64,000 nt of DNA from JAUZOB01 sp963692465. GTDB taxonomy: Bacteria; Bacteroidota; Bacteroidia; Bacteroidales; Prolixibacteraceae. The DNA lies in the NCBI GenBank assembly GCA_963692465.1, contig OY829943.1, forward strand, positions 2,604,001-2,668,000, given 5' to 3'. Position numbers and translations under genes: made by a program. Below the pieces are notes generated by a model. That model ran no database searches, was not told where the DNA came from, and saw nothing but the letters and a program-made list of their open reading frames with translations. The stretch's first letter is position 1; each line of letters opens with the position of its first letter. Shown one piece after another: positions 62,478-64,000 of this stretch.

Positions 62478-64000
62478 ATGATACATAAAATAGCTATCAA
62501 AATATCTTTGCTCCTGGCGTTTCTATTCCTGGTTTCTTTTGGATCAACGCTAAGTGCACAAAATGAGGCTCCTTATATCAAAGGGGTTGTTCATGATGAA
62601 TACGGAAAACCATTAACCGGAGTCGTCGTAAATTCAGAGAATGGTAAAAATCGCACTTTTACAAATGAAAAAGGCGAGTATACTATTGCTATTAACGATG
62701 CGAGTAAGCATCTTGAATTCTCTTTTATTGGATATGCAAATAAGAAGGTGCTGGTGGCAGGCCAGAACGCTGTTGTTGTTAATCTTAAACAGAATGTGAA
62801 TAATCCGGATGAAGTGGTTCAATTGGGCTATTCCTCTCAACGCAGAAAAGAACTGACAGGAGCTGTTTCAACGGTAAGTGGTGAAGAACTAAAGAAATCT
62901 CCGGTTGCTAATTTAGGAATGACATTTGCCGGCCGTCTTCCGGGGCTATTCACCAATGAAACATATTCAGAGTTAGGTCGGACTAACACAAGTCTTTTTG
63001 TGCGTGGACTTTCGGCTAATAGAGCTAACGGACCACTGGTGATCATTGATGGAATATCCTCTTCCTATAACACGAATGAGACATTAGAGTATATTACTCC
63101 TTCCGAAATTGAATCAGTTACGGTTTTAAAAGATGCCTCTTCTGAAGCATTGTACGGAATTCAGGGAGCGAATGGAGTTATTGTAATTACAACCAAAAGA
63201 GGGCGCCAAGGTAATCTGAAAGTGAATGTTCATATGGACGAATCAATCCAACAAGTTACAACTCAACCGGCTTTTATTAATTCCGCCGAATATGCTACTT
63301 TAAGAAATGAGGCTGCAACCAATGATGGGAAAGGATTGAATTACTATTATACAGATCAGCAAATAGCCAAATACAAATCGGGTGTCGATCGTAAGTTGTA
63401 CCCGAATAACGATTGGTATGATATGTATATGAAAAAGTTTGCACAGATGCAACGCGTAAATGTTGATATGGAGGGAGGAAACGACCGTGTGCAATATTTT
63501 ACAGATGTAAATATGATGCATCAGGGAAGTCAGTTTAAAACTGATCAAACGGCTTATGATTCAAATGAAAATTTCACATGGGCAAATATTCGTTCGAATG
63601 TTAATATGAAACTCAACTCCTACCTTAGTGCCTATCTTGATCTGACTGGTAATATTAAACGGGAAAGAACTCCTGGAGGGGGACTTTTTTCGCAATCAAT
63701 TTATTCTAATTTATTTTCTATCCCCTCGAATGTCTATGGTCCGCTTACCCCTCCGGATGCTGTTGACCAGACTACAGGAAAAGCGGCAGGAAATCAGGTT
63801 ATAGGCACAAATCTTGCCGATAGCCCTTATGGAATGTTAAACCGTGACGGTTTTACACGCCATACGGTAACTAATATCTATTCCCAGTTCGGATTAAATT
63901 TGGATTTGGGTTCCTTGACTGAAGGATTAAAGGCTTCTGGCGTTTTTGCTTATCAGACTAATTCTGTGAATAGTTTGTACACAACGCAGGATTATGAGCG
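62478..64000 (+). CDS. Second SusC-family TonB-linked outer-membrane protein, 3' end outside window
   Basis: ATG at 62478 opens a frame that runs without a stop to the window end (507 codons). A signal peptide (MIHKIAIKISLLLAFLFL, ending LSAQ) is followed directly by a carboxypeptidase-like domain (YIKGVVHDEYGKPLTGVVV) and plug (LGYSSQRRKELTGAVSTVSG, LFVRGLSANRANGPLVIIDG, GIQGANGVIVITTKRG). There is no STN domain, so unlike the first SusC it should not signal to FecR. A further SusD may lie just beyond the window. Confidence 0.93.
   Translation, partial: MIHKIAIKISLLLAFLFLVSFGSTLSAQNEAPYIKGVVHDEYGKPLTGVVVNSENGKNRTFTNEKGEYTIAINDASKHLEFSFIGYANKKVLVAGQNAVVVNLKQNVNNPDEVVQLGYSSQRRKELTGAVSTVSGEELKKSPVANLGMTFAGRLPGLFTNETYSELGRTNTSLFVRGLSANRANGPLVIIDGISSSYNTNETLEYITPSEIESVTVLKDASSEALYGIQGANGVIVITTKRGRQGNLKVNVHMDESIQQVTTQPAFINSAEYATLRNEAATNDGKGLNYYYTDQQIAKYKSGVDRKLYPNNDWYDMYMKKFAQMQRVNVDMEGGNDRVQYFTDVNMMHQGSQFKTDQTAYDSNENFTWANIRSNVNMKLNSYLSAYLDLTGNIKRERTPGGGLFSQSIYSNLFSIPSNVYGPLTPPDAVDQTTGKAAGNQVIGTNLADSPYGMLNRDGFTRHTVTNIYSQFGLNLDLGSLTEGLKASGVFAYQTNSVNSLYTTQDYE

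Noticed and set aside
55222..64000. Naming the glycan taken up by the SusC/SusD locus
   Set aside because: No glycoside hydrolase lies in the visible part of the locus; GH92 and GH89 genes are far away and separately transcribed.

Overview
The window reads as one chromosomal segment of a member of Bacteroidota, most likely order Bacteroidales. The evidence is SusC/SusD pairs, a 286-residue primary sigma factor of the short Bacteroidetes type, -7 boxes of the form TAnnTTTG, lipoproteins and Ala-Gln type signal peptides, and ferredoxin-linked 2-oxoacid oxidoreductases typical of anaerobes. Genus cannot be fixed from the sequence. I saw no tRNA, rRNA, IS element, phage or CRISPR array, and no clearly broken gene. 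Both ends cut genes: a class II aldolase-like gene on the left and a SusC gene on the right.

Layout. 1-2156: end of the aldolase-like gene, then a 1.17-kb gene-free stretch. This stretch holds a terminator, a candidate small RNA, a 59-bp palindromic repeat and, just before pheA, a Phe-rich leader peptide ending at a terminator hairpin (a probable phenylalanine attenuator). 2157-7303: pheA, then an aminotransferase closely followed by the four subunits of a ferredoxin-dependent 2-oxoacid oxidoreductase. 7554-10625: an outer-membrane barrel protein, then yicC-gmk-nadD on the minus strand. 10752-18475: a giant alpha-2-macroglobulin-like protein with a degenerate thioester site, converging on a Memo-like/radical-SAM pair. 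18668-24696: htpG, a GH92 glycosidase, mtgA and an FtsE-like ATPase. 24762-30310: a large TPR protein, an outer-membrane barrel and a DUF4956 membrane protein. 30566-38412: gyrB, a LOG-family hydrolase, dapF, degP/htrA, rpoD, fabD and a gamma-carbonic-anhydrase-like protein. 38653-41568: a second, two-subunit 2-oxoacid oxidoreductase. 41768-49810: a GH89 glycosidase followed 10 bp later by an unusual receiver-plus-pyruvate-kinase-domain protein, then rlmD and a WecA/MraY-type transferase. 49932-54654: a TonB-dependent-receptor-like protein and an acyl-CoA synthetase. 55222-64000: a glycan/nutrient uptake locus with ECF sigma factor, FecR anti-sigma factor, SusC with signalling (STN) domain, SusD, and a second SusC that runs off the window.

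How the genes work together. Transaminase plus oxidoreductase would turn amino acids into 2-oxoacids and then acyl-CoA with reduced ferredoxin. The second oxidoreductase probably serves 2-oxoglutarate or pyruvate. The right-hand locus looks like a trans-envelope signalling circuit in which substrate binding by SusC/SusD releases the sigma factor through FecR. Most of the rest is housekeeping: cell wall, envelope quality control, transcription, replication and fatty-acid synthesis. The most notable non-gene features are the pheA attenuator, the matching 59-bp palindromes about 53 kb apart, and the paired hairpins ahead of the first SusC gene.
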